Below are positions 10,143 to 18,352 of a DNA stretch of 45,382 nt, one piece after another. The notes beneath the pieces are model-generated. The model searched no databases, was not told the origin of the DNA, and saw nothing but the letters and a program-made list of their open reading frames with translations. The position numbers and the translations under genes are program-made. Origin of the DNA: Xylanibacillus composti (lineage in GTDB: Bacteria; Bacillota; Bacilli; Paenibacillales; K13); NCBI RefSeq assembly GCF_018403685.1, contig NZ_BOVK01000046.1, positions 1 to 45,382 of the forward strand. Direction: 5' to 3'. Position 1 is the stretch's first letter; every line of letters starts with the position of its first letter.

Positions 10143-10889
10143 ATGGCTAGACGTTCGGGGGCCAATACGGCGATCCTGGTCGGCTGCATCTTGTTCGATG
10201 CGGCTGTCCTGCTGTCGTTCATCAATGTCTTCTCCTTGTTCTCGGTTCTGGCTCCGCTAAAGTCCCTGGTTATGCTGTTCGTTCTGGCTATAGGGCTGTT
10301 GATTCTAAACGGTGTCGTGGCGTTTCCTCGCTTGCTGGCCCGCAAATTTGGGAATGCCTATGCGATTGCATTGTCAGGGGCAGGCTTGCTGTACGGCGGT
10401 GCGGCCAATGTATTGTCCATTCTGCTCATCGATGCAGCCACGATCACTTACGTAACATGGGAATTGCTTCTTTTGTCCATATTTTTACTCTTCTGCGGCA
10501 TCATCGGCTACTTTTCCCGCCGCAGGGAGCTGGAAGCGCGGCGCCATCACAGGGAGCGAGCATCGGAAGGCATGACATGGGCGCTGTTGCTGGAAATCGA
10601 AGAGCTGCTGAGATCGAAGAATACGCATGGTGCATACAAACCGCTCGTTCAGTCGTTCGATAGACTAAAAGAGCGAATACAAGCATCGACACCCTTTTAT
10701 CGCATCACGGGCAACCAGGAGGTCACAGATCTCGAACGAAGCATCAACGAACGCCTGACAACCTTGCACATCGATGCGAGTCTGAATTTTTCGAATGACC
10801 ATGCAGACCAGATGCAGGACCTAATCCATGAGATTGGAAGACTGGTTAGACAACGGGAACAATGTATTCTAAAAAATAATCAAAGGTGA
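10143..10889 (+). CDS. Integral membrane protein with cytoplasmic C-terminal domain (YdjH-like)
   Basis: The protein has 248 residues and its ATG lies two bases after the stop of the SPFH gene. Four hydrophobic segments occupy roughly residues 8-125 (for example AILVGCILFDAAVLLSFI and LLLLSIFLLFCGIIGYF). A charged, mostly helical cytoplasmic tail then runs from RRRELEARRHH to the end. No catalytic motif is apparent. The position between an SPFH protein and a zinc-ribbon/TM2 protein suggests a membrane anchor for the SPFH partner, as proposed for YdjH in Bacillus. The name is by architecture and neighbourhood, not by close alignment. Confidence 0.78.
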   Translation: MARRSGANTAILVGCILFDAAVLLSFINVFSLFSVLAPLKSLVMLFVLAIGLLILNGVVAFPRLLARKFGNAYAIALSGAGLLYGGAANVLSILLIDAATITYVTWELLLLSIFLLFCGIIGYFSRRRELEARRHHRERASEGMTWALLLEIEELLRSKNTHGAYKPLVQSFDRLKERIQASTPFYRITGNQEVTDLERSINERLTTLHIDASLNFSNDHADQMQDLIHEIGRLVRQREQCILKNNQR

Positions 10890-10900
10890 GGGAAAGACAC

Positions 10901-11332
10901 ATGAGCACAATGAACTGCCCGGCTTGCGGCGCGCAACTTACACAATCTTCATCGGAATGCAGGTATTGCGGACAAGAGATTGCCGCTGCGGCACAGCCAC
11001 AGCAGCCCCAACAATTTCAACAGCAGTATCAACAACAATACCAGCAGGCACCCCCACAATACCAGCAGATCCAGACGCCGCCGATTCAATTTGTTGTACA
11101 GGCTCCCGCCCAACCGGTATACAGATCCAAGAAAAACAAAATCGTCGCCGGACTATTAGCCATTTTTCTAGGGGTAATAGGCATCCACAAGTTTTACTTG
11201 GGACGACATGGCCAAGGAATTCTGTATCTCATCTTCTGCTGGACGTACATTCCTGCATTCATCGGTTTCATCGAGGGCATTGTATACTTGTGTTCCGACG
11301 AAGAAAGATTCCATGAGAAATATTCGAGATAG
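10901..11332 (+). CDS. Zinc-ribbon TM2-domain membrane protein
   Basis: The protein has 143 residues. ATG 10901 follows AAAGGTGAGGG; an upstream in-frame GTG at 10886 lies inside that ribosome binding site and was rejected. The N-terminus is a small zinc ribbon (CPACG, then CRYCG). A Gln/Pro-rich linker spans about residues 32-75. It ends in a TM2 domain: two membrane helices joined by a tight turn, with KNKIVAGLLAIFLG, the IHKFYLGRHGQG motif and FIEGIVYL. TM2 proteins are small membrane proteins of unclear function. This one closes a three-gene operon with the SPFH and YdjH-like genes, overlapping the end of the latter's region by spacing only, and a terminator follows. Confidence 0.88.
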   Translation: MSTMNCPACGAQLTQSSSECRYCGQEIAAAAQPQQPQQFQQQYQQQYQQAPPQYQQIQTPPIQFVVQAPAQPVYRSKKNKIVAGLLAIFLGVIGIHKFYLGRHGQGILYLIFCWTYIPAFIGFIEGIVYLCSDEERFHEKYSR

Positions 11333-11366
11333 TGCCTGTGCAGTCAGATTAGTGACATCCACAAAG

Positions 11367-11410
11367 AGCAGCAACGGGGAACAGACAAACTCCCTGCTGC
11401 TGTTTTTTTT
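11367..11410 (+). terminator. Rho-independent terminator of the SPFH/TM2 operon
   Basis: AGCAGCA (11367-11373) pairs with TGCTGCT (11395-11401) and GGGA with TCCC inside it. Eight T residues follow (11403-11410). It lies 35 nt past the TM2 stop codon. Confidence 0.85.
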
Positions 11411-11684
11411 GTATACTGGCCGTGATTTGCGAGCAGACCCCTCCTCCATTTTCTCCTCTTCTAAATTTTCCAAAAAAATTTTTCATTCTACGTACACAAA
11501 CCTAGCAAGTGCCTGCGAACAATATAATCGGATGCGTCTGGCGCTTTCATCTAGCGGCAGATGCCAGCAATTCATTTATGCAATTTCTAGATGATATGGA
11601 AAGGAGGGAGCAATGTTCCATTTACGTACTGGACGAACAAACACCATTAGTACACAAAACTGCATAAGGAGGATCTGGAGCAAG

Positions 11685-13622
11685 ATGAAACGACAATGGA
11701 TGAGCCGAGTCTCCACAGCGCTAGTGGCATGCATGCTGATTGCCCTGCTTGCGCCGGCGGCCGCACTTGCGGCAGCCGTGTTTACGCAAGTCACTTACTC
11801 GTCAAACGGTACGGTGACCGGCACCGTCTACTATGACAATGGGGAGACGCTGGATGAGACGGTCACGATCAATGTCTATGGATGGGATGGCGCCAAGATC
11901 GGCGTGGTCGAAGCCACGTATGATCGGGAGGCAGACGGGGTTCGCTACTACAACTTCGCAGGAATTCCCGGCGACCTGACGGACAACCGGCAGCCGATCA
12001 AGCTGACTGAGGCGGTCACTGGCGTCACGGAATCCGTATATGCCCAGCATTATCACATTCACGGCGAGCTGTTCCTGAACGGCGCAAGCAAAGCCGGTAC
12101 GACGCTGACGATCAGCGGCAACGGTTACCGGGAAGTGGTGCCATATGGAACCGTAACAAATAACGTGTACGGCGCAAGCTCGGTAACAGACAGCGTTTAC
12201 GCGAACCGACTGCTTTATCAGTTCGCCGCGCCAGCTGGCACATACACGATTACCGCCGAGAATGGACGTTATACGGCTAGCCAGACGGTTGCAGCCTCGC
12301 AGGAAGGCCGAGATATCGGCAAGGTCGGCAACGAGTATTACTGGCTTGTACCGGCTGGCAACATGACGATGCAGCAGCCAAGAGGCGGCGGCGGTCCCGT
12401 TGGCGGCGGCGGTGGCGGTGGCGGCATCAGCGACAGTGTATCCGGAGGCACGATCACGGTCTACGGAGATACTGTATCCGCCAACTCCTTGAAGCAAGCG
12501 TTCGAAGGTCGGGATACAGTCACGATTCTTATTCCTGGCGATCTCCTGAAGCTGCCTGCCGAAACCTTGCATGAGATTTGGGAGAACAACCCAAGAGCCA
12601 CGATCATCATTGTATCCGACATCGCTTCTTATTCCCTGCCGCTTGGCGTGCTGAAGCTGAAAGATCAAGCGGATGCTCTGGGCACTTCCTTGTCCAGCTT
12701 GACGCTTGAGGTGTCCATGAAAGCAGTGTCCAGCTCAACAGCAGATGCGGTTGCAGCTGCTGCGAACAAAGTTGGCGCCGAGCTGATCGGCACACCGGTC
12801 GAGTTCGGTCTGCGTGTTGTGACAAGCAGCGGACAGAGCAGAGACATTAGAAACTTCGGCAATACTTACGTGGAGAGAAGCCTGTTCCTGGATGAAGCGG
12901 TGAGCGCCAACCGGTCGACTGGCGTCGTCTACCATCCGGCAACGGAAAGCGTGCTGTTCGTACCATCGGTATTCGAGACAGCCGACGGCAAGTCAACAGC
13001 GGTGCTGAAGCGCAATACGAACAGCATCTATGCAGTCGTCACCAGCGACAAGCAGTTCAACGATGTGCCTGACAATCATTATGCGAAGGATGACATCACG
13101 AAGCTTGCCAACAAGCTGGTAGTCTTCGGAACTTCGGATACGGCATTCGAGACGAACCGGAATGTGACGCGCGCGGAATTCGCCGCTCTGCTTGTGCGCT
13201 CGCTTGCCATTGAGCCCCAGTCCGGACGGACTTCCTTCAGCGATGTCGTAGCAGGTTCCTGGTACGAACCCGAAGTGAAGGCGGCTACGGAAGCCGGATT
13301 GATCTACGGCTATCCGGACGGCACATTCCGCCCGAATGCGGTGATCTCCAGGCAAGAGCTTGCGGCCATGGTCGTACGCGCGATGGCTTATGCGGGCAAG
13401 GGCGTCGAATTGACGGATGCGCAAGTGCGCGCGCAGCTTGCCGGCTTCACAGATGCCAATCAAGTAGGCGGTTGGGCGGTTGAAGAAATGGCCGTAGCGA
13501 TTCAATCCCGCATCGTGTACGGCATGAACGCCACAACGCTGGCGCCGCACGACAATGCAACCCGTGCGCAAGCAGCAGCCATGATCAGCCGTTATCTGGG
13601 CAGCATTGGCTTTATTGATTAA
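11685..13622 (+). CDS. S-layer homology (SLH) domain surface protein
   Basis: The protein has 645 residues from ATG 11685, which opens with a normal signal peptide (MKRQWMSRVSTALVACMLIA, cleavage near ALAAA). An in-frame ATG at 11613 has an even better-placed ribosome binding site (AAGGAGGGAG then CA) and would add 24 residues ahead of the signal peptide, so the start is uncertain. The N-terminal half has beta-rich, carboxypeptidase-regulatory/Ig-like segments (about 30-235). A Gly-rich linker follows near 240-255, then an unassigned mixed domain (about 260-460). Three C-terminal SLH modules carry the signatures VTRAEFAALLVR, ISRQELAAMVVRAM and ATRAQAAAMISRYL. SLH modules bind pyruvylated secondary cell-wall polymer, so this is a wall-anchored surface protein. 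The unassigned middle domain gives no function. Confidence 0.92.
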   Translation: MKRQWMSRVSTALVACMLIALLAPAAALAAAVFTQVTYSSNGTVTGTVYYDNGETLDETVTINVYGWDGAKIGVVEATYDREADGVRYYNFAGIPGDLTDNRQPIKLTEAVTGVTESVYAQHYHIHGELFLNGASKAGTTLTISGNGYREVVPYGTVTNNVYGASSVTDSVYANRLLYQFAAPAGTYTITAENGRYTASQTVAASQEGRDIGKVGNEYYWLVPAGNMTMQQPRGGGGPVGGGGGGGGISDSVSGGTITVYGDTVSANSLKQAFEGRDTVTILIPGDLLKLPAETLHEIWENNPRATIIIVSDIASYSLPLGVLKLKDQADALGTSLSSLTLEVSMKAVSSSTADAVAAAANKVGAELIGTPVEFGLRVVTSSGQSRDIRNFGNTYVERSLFLDEAVSANRSTGVVYHPATESVLFVPSVFETADGKSTAVLKRNTNSIYAVVTSDKQFNDVPDNHYAKDDITKLANKLVVFGTSDTAFETNRNVTRAEFAALLVRSLAIEPQSGRTSFSDVVAGSWYEPEVKAATEAGLIYGYPDGTFRPNAVISRQELAAMVVRAMAYAGKGVELTDAQVRAQLAGFTDANQVGGWAVEEMAVAIQSRIVYGMNATTLAPHDNATRAQAAAMISRYLGSIGFID

Positions 13623-13660
13623 TTTTTACCTGGTTTAACAGACTGCTGATTTTTGCACAC

Positions 13661-13693
13661 AGAAGCTGTCCCGCGATGCTCGGGACAGCTTCT
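13661..13693 (+). terminator. Terminator hairpin of the SLH gene
   Basis: A perfect 13-bp stem, AGAAGCTGTCCCG (13661-13673) with CGGGACAGCTTCT (13681-13693), and a 7-nt loop. The trailing T-run is weak (TGCTTTCC). Confidence 0.8.
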
Positions 13694-13729
13694 TGCTTTC
13701 CAAGGGAGCACTCCCATCCAGATGCCACA

Positions 13730-13781
13730 TAAAAAAAGAAGCCTGTCACCCTACCGATCTGCGATAAGGTGACAGGCTTCT
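13730..13781 (-). terminator. Terminator of ppaC
   Basis: A perfect 14-bp stem, 13737-13750 with 13768-13781 (AGAAGCCTGTCACC). On the minus strand it is followed by seven U (13736-13730). It begins 32 nt past the ppaC stop. Confidence 0.88.
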
Positions 13782-13813
13782 GCTCTATTGTGCTGATATA
13801 CTCCGCTCCGCGA

Positions 13814-14740
13814 TTAATTCAGAGCGTCTGTCAGAACAGGAACGATTTGCTTCTTGCGGGATACGACGCCTTTCAGCAGCGCCTTGTTGTTCTCCAGCTT
13901 CACGTTGTAGGCTTTCTCGACAGCGTCTGCCTTGCTGCCGAGGGCTACAGCTACAGAATCGTTGTTCAGGATGTCTGTAACCGCGAAGACGAACAGGTCA
14001 AGTCCCTTGTCCGCAATCTTCGCTTGCATAGCAGCTTCCAGCTCAGCCTGTTGGGACAAAATGTCGTTCACGTCCACTGCGTTCACCTGAGCAATCTCGA
14101 CCTTGCTGCTGCCCATCTGGAATTCCTTCGCGTCCAGTGTAAGCAGCTCGTCAATGGTCTTCTTGCTCAGATCCGCACCGGCCTTCAGCATTTCCAGTCC
14201 GTACGCTTCTGTGTCAACGCCCGCGATACCGGCCAATTCCTTGGCTGCAGCCACATCTTCCTCCGTGCAGGTTGGCGATTTGAACAGCAGGGAATCGGAA
14301 ATAATCGCGGACAGCATCAATCCCGCAATCGGCTTGGGGATCTGCTTGCCCTTTTCCTTGTACAGCTTGTTCAAAATCGTCGCCGTGCAGCCCACCGGCT
14401 CGGCTCGATAATAGAGCGGATTGCTTGTTTCAAAGTTGGCAATGCGATGGTGATCAATAACCTCCACCACCTCAACCTGATCAATATCGTTGGCGCTCTG
14501 CTGGCGCTCGTTGTGGTCCACAAGGATGACTTGCTTCACTTCGCCGGCAACTGTCTCTACCAAGCGCGGCGCATCTACTTGAAAATGATTCAGCGCATAT
14601 TGGGTCTCTTCATTCACAGCGCCCAATCGCACAGCCTCGACATCCTCGCCAAGCTGCTTCTTAAGATCCGCATAAGCAATCGCAGAGCAGATCGTATCCG
14701 TATCCGGATTTTTGTGCCCAAAAATCAATGTTTTCGCCAT
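13814..14740 (-). CDS. ppaC: Manganese-dependent inorganic pyrophosphatase
   Basis: The protein has 308 residues, the full family length. It is a family II (DHH superfamily) pyrophosphatase that hydrolyses PPi to two phosphates in the cytoplasm, driving biosynthetic reactions forward. All the metal ligands known from the B. subtilis enzyme are at the same positions: H9, D13 and D15 in GHKNPDTD, D75 in VILVDHN, H97 in the DHH motif (VIDHHRI), and D149 in [11 protein letters not shown]. The C-terminal substrate-binding SRKKQIVP motif is also present. It is a single-gene unit with its own terminator. Confidence 0.97.
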   Translation of the reverse strand: MAKTLIFGHKNPDTDTICSAIAYADLKKQLGEDVEAVRLGAVNEETQYALNHFQVDAPRLVETVAGEVKQVILVDHNERQQSANDIDQVEVVEVIDHHRIANFETSNPLYYRAEPVGCTATILNKLYKEKGKQIPKPIAGLMLSAIISDSLLFKSPTCTEEDVAAAKELAGIAGVDTEAYGLEMLKAGADLSKKTIDELLTLDAKEFQMGSSKVEIAQVNAVDVNDILSQQAELEAAMQAKIADKGLDLFVFAVTDILNNDSVAVALGSKADAVEKAYNVKLENNKALLKGVVSRKKQIVPVLTDALN

Positions 14741-14875
14741 GATTAAACTCCTTCTCCATAAGTATTGGGTTTCCAGTCCGCTTTCAGCAGGTCACTCCCT
14801 ATTAGAGATTATAGCGATTTTCGCCGCAAATTTCTATTCTTTGGGCCAAAAGATTCTGAATGGACACCCTGACGC

Positions 14876-15343
14876 TCACATGGCCGATTCATTCGGAGCT
14901 TGAAGCTTGCGATGCTCCCGCAAATATCGGGCTGTTTCCTCAGGACCGAGCCATTTCCGGGTTTGCCTGCAGTACAGCTGCATCGTCTGGCTGAAATGCA
15001 CCGGAACTTGCGACAGCTGCTCGGCAGCGATGACATGATGTCTGCGCCAGCAGTGCTTCTTGTTGCGTACGAACCAGTCGGGTCCTTCGAGCACAATCGC
15101 CATCTGCCCGGGATATTCCGATACAGCGCCGTTCATCTCCTTGAATGCGGGATTGTGGCAGGCCAGGTACAAAATGCTGCAATCCTGTACGCACTTATCC
15201 GACTGCGCGTTGATATGCTCCAGCACCTCCTCCACGAAGCGGCGCTCTTTGTATTTTTTTACCCCCTGGTATAGGACAACTAGAACCAGAAGACTTAACA
15301 CCGTATAGAATAAACTGAGTATCTGCGGTTGTGTAGTCATCAT
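14876..15343 (-). CDS. Unknown membrane-anchored protein
   Basis: The protein has 155 residues from the first of two adjacent ATGs (GAGGTG lies upstream). I do not recognise the family. One N-terminal membrane helix (about 8-26, ILSLFYTVLSLLVLVVLYQG) is followed by a basic stretch (KKYKERR), so the rest is probably cytoplasmic. That soluble part holds five Cys, including CVQDC and YLACHNP, and a Trp/Arg/His-rich segment (WRRHHVI). A good promoter lies directly upstream, which supports it being a real gene. No operon partner is visible. Confidence 0.7.
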   Translation of the reverse strand: MMTTQPQILSLFYTVLSLLVLVVLYQGVKKYKERRFVEEVLEHINAQSDKCVQDCSILYLACHNPAFKEMNGAVSEYPGQMAIVLEGPDWFVRNKKHCWRRHHVIAAEQLSQVPVHFSQTMQLYCRQTRKWLGPEETARYLREHRKLQAPNESAM

Positions 15344-15390
15344 ACACCTGCACCTCGATTACTCGACATCTTCCTGCTGTCAAACGCCTC

Positions 15391-15419
15391 CATATACCAC
15401 TTATGTACATATATGTCAA
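15391..15419 (-). promoter_or_regulatory. SigA-type promoter for the 155-residue unknown gene
   Basis: On the minus strand TTGACA (15419-15414) and TATATG (15396-15391) are separated by 17 bp, about 50 nt before the start codon at 15343. Apart from this the 15344-15615 gap is AT-rich with no clear terminator. Confidence 0.62.
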
Positions 15420-15615
15420 GTTATTTTCGCATAGACGAATTTATTTTGATCTTGTCCATTTTTTCTTGACAACCCATCTCCATTATAATAGCGGCAAAAC
15501 GGATTTACTAGTGTTTTATAGCGATTTAAATAGAAAGAAGACGAACCGAAGTCGAATTTTCTGACCTCTGCGTTCGCCCTTCATGCCGAATCTTTATAAC
15601 CTGGCATTTCTCTGC

Positions 15616-16086
15616 CTATCCCTGCCCTCCCGCGAGGAATAGTTTCACCTCGCCATGCTTCACAATCAGGCCGCTCGCCTCCACCTGATAGGCGTAAGGG
15701 GTAAAGGGAATGCGGTACTTGTCCCTCATTTCCTGCTCCTCTACCAGCATGACCGGGAAGGGAAAGGCGAAATGCTTCACGATCTCCTCCCTTTCCTCGG
15801 GGTAGCCGTTCATCATAAGCACAGCAGATCCTTTGCCGCGTCCGGCCCAGTCCTTCAGTACCGGCAGCAGCGCCATACAGGCTGCGCATGTCATCGAGAT
15901 AAAAACAAATAAGGTGGTCCCGGATTCCCGGAATTCGGCATAGGCAACAGCGGGATCGGCCACAGGCGGGAACGTATCGCCCTCCTGCAGCGAAACCGGC
16001 TCTCGGGTCAGCTTGCCGTCCCGGTTCAATAACTTCCTGAAATCAGGCAAAGACACTTTGAACGTCTCCTTTCTTCCCAGCTTCAT
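15616..16086 (-). CDS. Thioredoxin-fold protein with CAAC motif (peptide cassette)
   Basis: The protein has 156 residues if it starts at ATG 16086, which lies inside the 3' end of the ABC exporter gene (44-bp overlap). A GTG at 16056 with AAAGGAG 9 nt upstream is an equally good start and gives 146 residues. It resembles the TlpA/AhpC-type thioredoxin fold: SLQEGDTFPP early, a hydrophobic strand (TTLFVFISMT), the CxxC active site C67-A-A-C70, and a cis-Pro loop at P130 (IPFTPYAY). There is no signal peptide or N-terminal membrane helix, so it appears cytoplasmic. As last gene of the cassette it may handle the cysteines of the 62-residue peptide or the exporter. Redox activity is inferred from the motif only. 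Confidence 0.8.
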   Translation of the reverse strand: MKLGRKETFKVSLPDFRKLLNRDGKLTREPVSLQEGDTFPPVADPAVAYAEFRESGTTLFVFISMTCAACMALLPVLKDWAGRGKGSAVLMMNGYPEEREEIVKHFAFPFPVMLVEEQEMRDKYRIPFTPYAYQVEASGLIVKHGEVKLFLAGGQG

Positions 16087-17827
16087 TTTGCCGCTCCCAC
16101 ATCCTGCTGTACAGGCCGTCAGCCGCGATCAACCGTTCATGGCTTCCGGATTCGACTATCGTGCCGTTGTGTAGCACATAAATACAATCTGCTCTTCTCG
16201 CTACATGCATGCTGTGCGTAACCAGCACAGTCATCTTCCCCCGGCGCAAGCTGCGCAGCCGTTCGATCAGCGGCAGCTCCAGTCCCGGGTCCAACTCCGC
16301 CGTAGCTTCATCCAAGACTAGGAGATCGGCCTCCTTGTACAGCGCGCGGGCAATAGCCACCCGTTGCCATTGTCCGCCGGACAGCTGCCTGGCATTCAAA
16401 TATTGGTGGCCGATTACCGTGTCCAATTGACCTAGCAGCTGCGCGGGAACAAGCTCGGGAAAGTCTTGGAGGAAGCCGTCCGCCCTCTCTTTCACTTCTG
16501 CAGTCGGCGATGCAAGCGCAATATTCTCGTACACACTGAACGGGTAACGCATGTAATCCTGATTGACAATCGATACACGGGCATAGTAGCTGGTGCGTTC
16601 GACATCGCACAGATCGGTCCCGTTGACGAACATTCGTCCCCGGTCTACATGATGCAGACCGGCAATCACTTTGGCAAGCGTGGATTTGCCCGATCCATTC
16701 TCGCCAACCAGCGCTATCATTTCCCCCCTTGTCAACGCAAGATGAATATCGCGCAATACTGGCTCATTCCTGGCCGGATAGGTGAAGCTCATCTCATTCA
16801 ACTCTAGCCTGCGCAGCTTTCCGAGCCGCTTGCCTCGCTGTGGCGCCTGAGGAAAGTACGTGTCCTGAAACCGGAAGAAACGCTGAACAAACAGCTGCAC
16901 CCCCTTAAACGGCGCAAGCGAATGGAAGAAGGTTTTCCAGCTGGCAGCGAGATAGCCTGCAGCCGCACTCATCGCGACATAATCGCCGACAGACATTTGC
17001 CCCCTTGCGACCTTGGGCAGCAGGATAAGCTGAATCCCGAAGAAGCCGAGCGGCTGCACGATTTCGACAAGCAGCTCCCACGACAGATCCTTCCTCAGAA
17101 ATTGCTTCCGCACCCTTGTAACGCTGTGCGCCGCACGGCGCCATTTCTCCATCAAGAACGTCTTGGCAGCGAACACGAGCATTTCCTTCTGGGCAGCAGG
17201 CTGCAGGACAAGGTCGCCTAGATGGCGCGCCTCCATCTCGGTCTGAGATATCGACTGAAACAGCTTCTCCTGCCGCGACGTCTGCTTCCACACCTGCGCC
17301 AGCACCGTTAGCGAACAGGCAAGCACCAGTGCTGCAGCGAGCACACTGTACGGCAGCAGCATCCACGTATAGATGACGATCAGGATGATTTGGTGCAGGA
17401 AGCTCAGTCCCGCTTGAATGAAGGAGTTGATCTTGAACAAGCTGTTCTTCAGGATGTTGAGATCCTGCTGAAATTGCGGCGTTTCCAGCAGTGTAACATG
17501 CTCCGGCTTTATCATCTCGAGCAAGAACTGTTCCATCCGATAGGCCATATCGAGGGACAGCCGGTCGCCCAAGAAGCCTTGCAGTCGGCCTACTATCGCG
17601 ATCGCCATCGCGATTGCTCCCATCGCGGCCGCCAGCTGCAGCATCGTGCGGAGTTCTTCTCCAGAAAGCGAATCGATGAAGTGCTTCGTCAGCATCACCG
17701 TTGCCCAGTTCAGAATCGGGCTGACCAGCAGCAGCAAGACCATGCCAAGAATGGCGGGCTTAGTCTGCCGCGACAGCCATACCAACAGGCCAAACGCCTG
17801 CCGCATCTGCCTGCTCCGCTGCCTCAT
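16043..17827 (-). CDS. ABC exporter, fused membrane and ATPase domains, no peptidase domain
   Basis: The protein has 594 residues. ATG 17827 overlaps the stop of the upstream thioredoxin-like gene (ATGA), implying translational coupling. Residues 1-320 form a six-helix type I exporter domain, though its helices are less regular than usual. Residues 340-580 are the ATPase with every key motif: Walker A GENGSGKST (375-383), signature LSGGQ (482-486), Walker B LLVLDE (502-507) and the switch His at 537. There is no N-terminal C39 peptidase domain of the kind that trims double-glycine leaders. The genes around it encode a small Cys-rich peptide and two thioredoxin-like proteins, so export of that peptide is the likeliest task; self-immunity by efflux is an alternative. 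Confidence 0.93.
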   Translation of the reverse strand: MRQRSRQMRQAFGLLVWLSRQTKPAILGMVLLLLVSPILNWATVMLTKHFIDSLSGEELRTMLQLAAAMGAIAMAIAIVGRLQGFLGDRLSLDMAYRMEQFLLEMIKPEHVTLLETPQFQQDLNILKNSLFKINSFIQAGLSFLHQIILIVIYTWMLLPYSVLAAALVLACSLTVLAQVWKQTSRQEKLFQSISQTEMEARHLGDLVLQPAAQKEMLVFAAKTFLMEKWRRAAHSVTRVRKQFLRKDLSWELLVEIVQPLGFFGIQLILLPKVARGQMSVGDYVAMSAAAGYLAASWKTFFHSLAPFKGVQLFVQRFFRFQDTYFPQAPQRGKRLGKLRRLELNEMSFTYPARNEPVLRDIHLALTRGEMIALVGENGSGKSTLAKVIAGLHHVDRGRMFVNGTDLCDVERTSYYARVSIVNQDYMRYPFSVYENIALASPTAEVKERADGFLQDFPELVPAQLLGQLDTVIGHQYLNARQLSGGQWQRVAIARALYKEADLLVLDEATAELDPGLELPLIERLRSLRRGKMTVLVTHSMHVARRADCIYVLHNGTIVESGSHERLIAADGLYSRMWERQNEAGKKGDVQSVFA

Positions 17828-18276
17828 CCTAACGCAGCCGCCAGCTGCTCGAAATCTTCCGGGGCCGAACATGGCAGGCTGGCGCAAATCCGGCCGTCCG
17901 CTTGTACCGCATATCCCCACGGCACTCCCCTGGTGCCGAGCTCTCGCAGAATGGCCGCCTTCGATTTCCGGAATACGCGCGCGCGTCCGGCAAACTGCTC
18001 ATTCAGCGTAGCCCATGCCGATTCGTCTCCTTCGAGCAGGATCACGACATTCGAATGCGGCCGCTCCAGTACGAATGCATACAGCTCGCGCAGCGCGTCA
18101 TAGCATAACTCGCAGTGTACACTGACGATAAACAGCAGCAGGTGGCCGCGGATGCATGCAGACAAGGTAGGATGATCGGCTTCATCCGATGCGGGCGCGT
18201 CCGGAAGGCGGTCGCCGACAACCGCTTCCTTGTACGTGCGGAGGAATCTCAGGTGCTCCTGCTTCGTCTCCTTCAT
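17824..18276 (-). CDS. Thioredoxin-fold protein with CELC motif (peptide cassette)
   Basis: The protein has 150 residues from ATG 18276, with GGAGGG 5 nt upstream; an in-frame GTG two codons earlier is less well placed. Features are VVGDRLPDAP near the start, a core strand (HLLLFIVSVHC), the active site C55-E-L-C58, and the cis-Pro loop at P119 (GTRGVPWGYAVQ). Two further Cys (131, 136) lie near the C-terminus. There is no signal peptide. The stop codon overlaps the exporter's start. Length and fold match the second thioredoxin-like gene of the cassette, but the two share little sequence, so they probably do different jobs. A MauD/TlpA-like redox role for the peptide or exporter is inference. 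Confidence 0.8.
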   Translation of the reverse strand: MKETKQEHLRFLRTYKEAVVGDRLPDAPASDEADHPTLSACIRGHLLLFIVSVHCELCYDALRELYAFVLERPHSNVVILLEGDESAWATLNEQFAGRARVFRKSKAAILRELGTRGVPWGYAVQADGRICASLPCSAPEDFEQLAAALG

Positions 18277-18305
18277 AAACACCCTCCCTTCTCCATATAA
18301 ACAGA

Positions 18306-18347
18306 GGACGCATTCTCCCGCGAACGAAAAGAATGCGCCTTTTTTTT
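18306..18347. other. Stem-loop between peptide gene and downstream cassette genes
   Basis: CGCATTCT (18309-18316) pairs with AGAATGCG (18330-18337), extended by GG/CC around one bulged A, with a 13-nt loop. Eight T follow on the plus strand, so it reads as a plus-strand terminator. On the minus strand, the coding direction, it lacks a U-run and would be an RNA-stabilising or processing hairpin between the peptide and the exporter genes. Confidence 0.6.
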
Positions 18348-18352
18348 GATGC

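Noticed and set aside
15466-15489. TTGACA and TATAAT on the plus strand in the 15344-15615 gap
   Set aside because: Only 12 bp apart, too close for a promoter, and no plus-strand gene follows.
17824-18276. Reading the peptide-cassette thioredoxins as peroxiredoxins
   Set aside because: Both have a CxxC pair in the thioredoxin position rather than a lone peroxidatic Cys in a PxxxTxxC motif.
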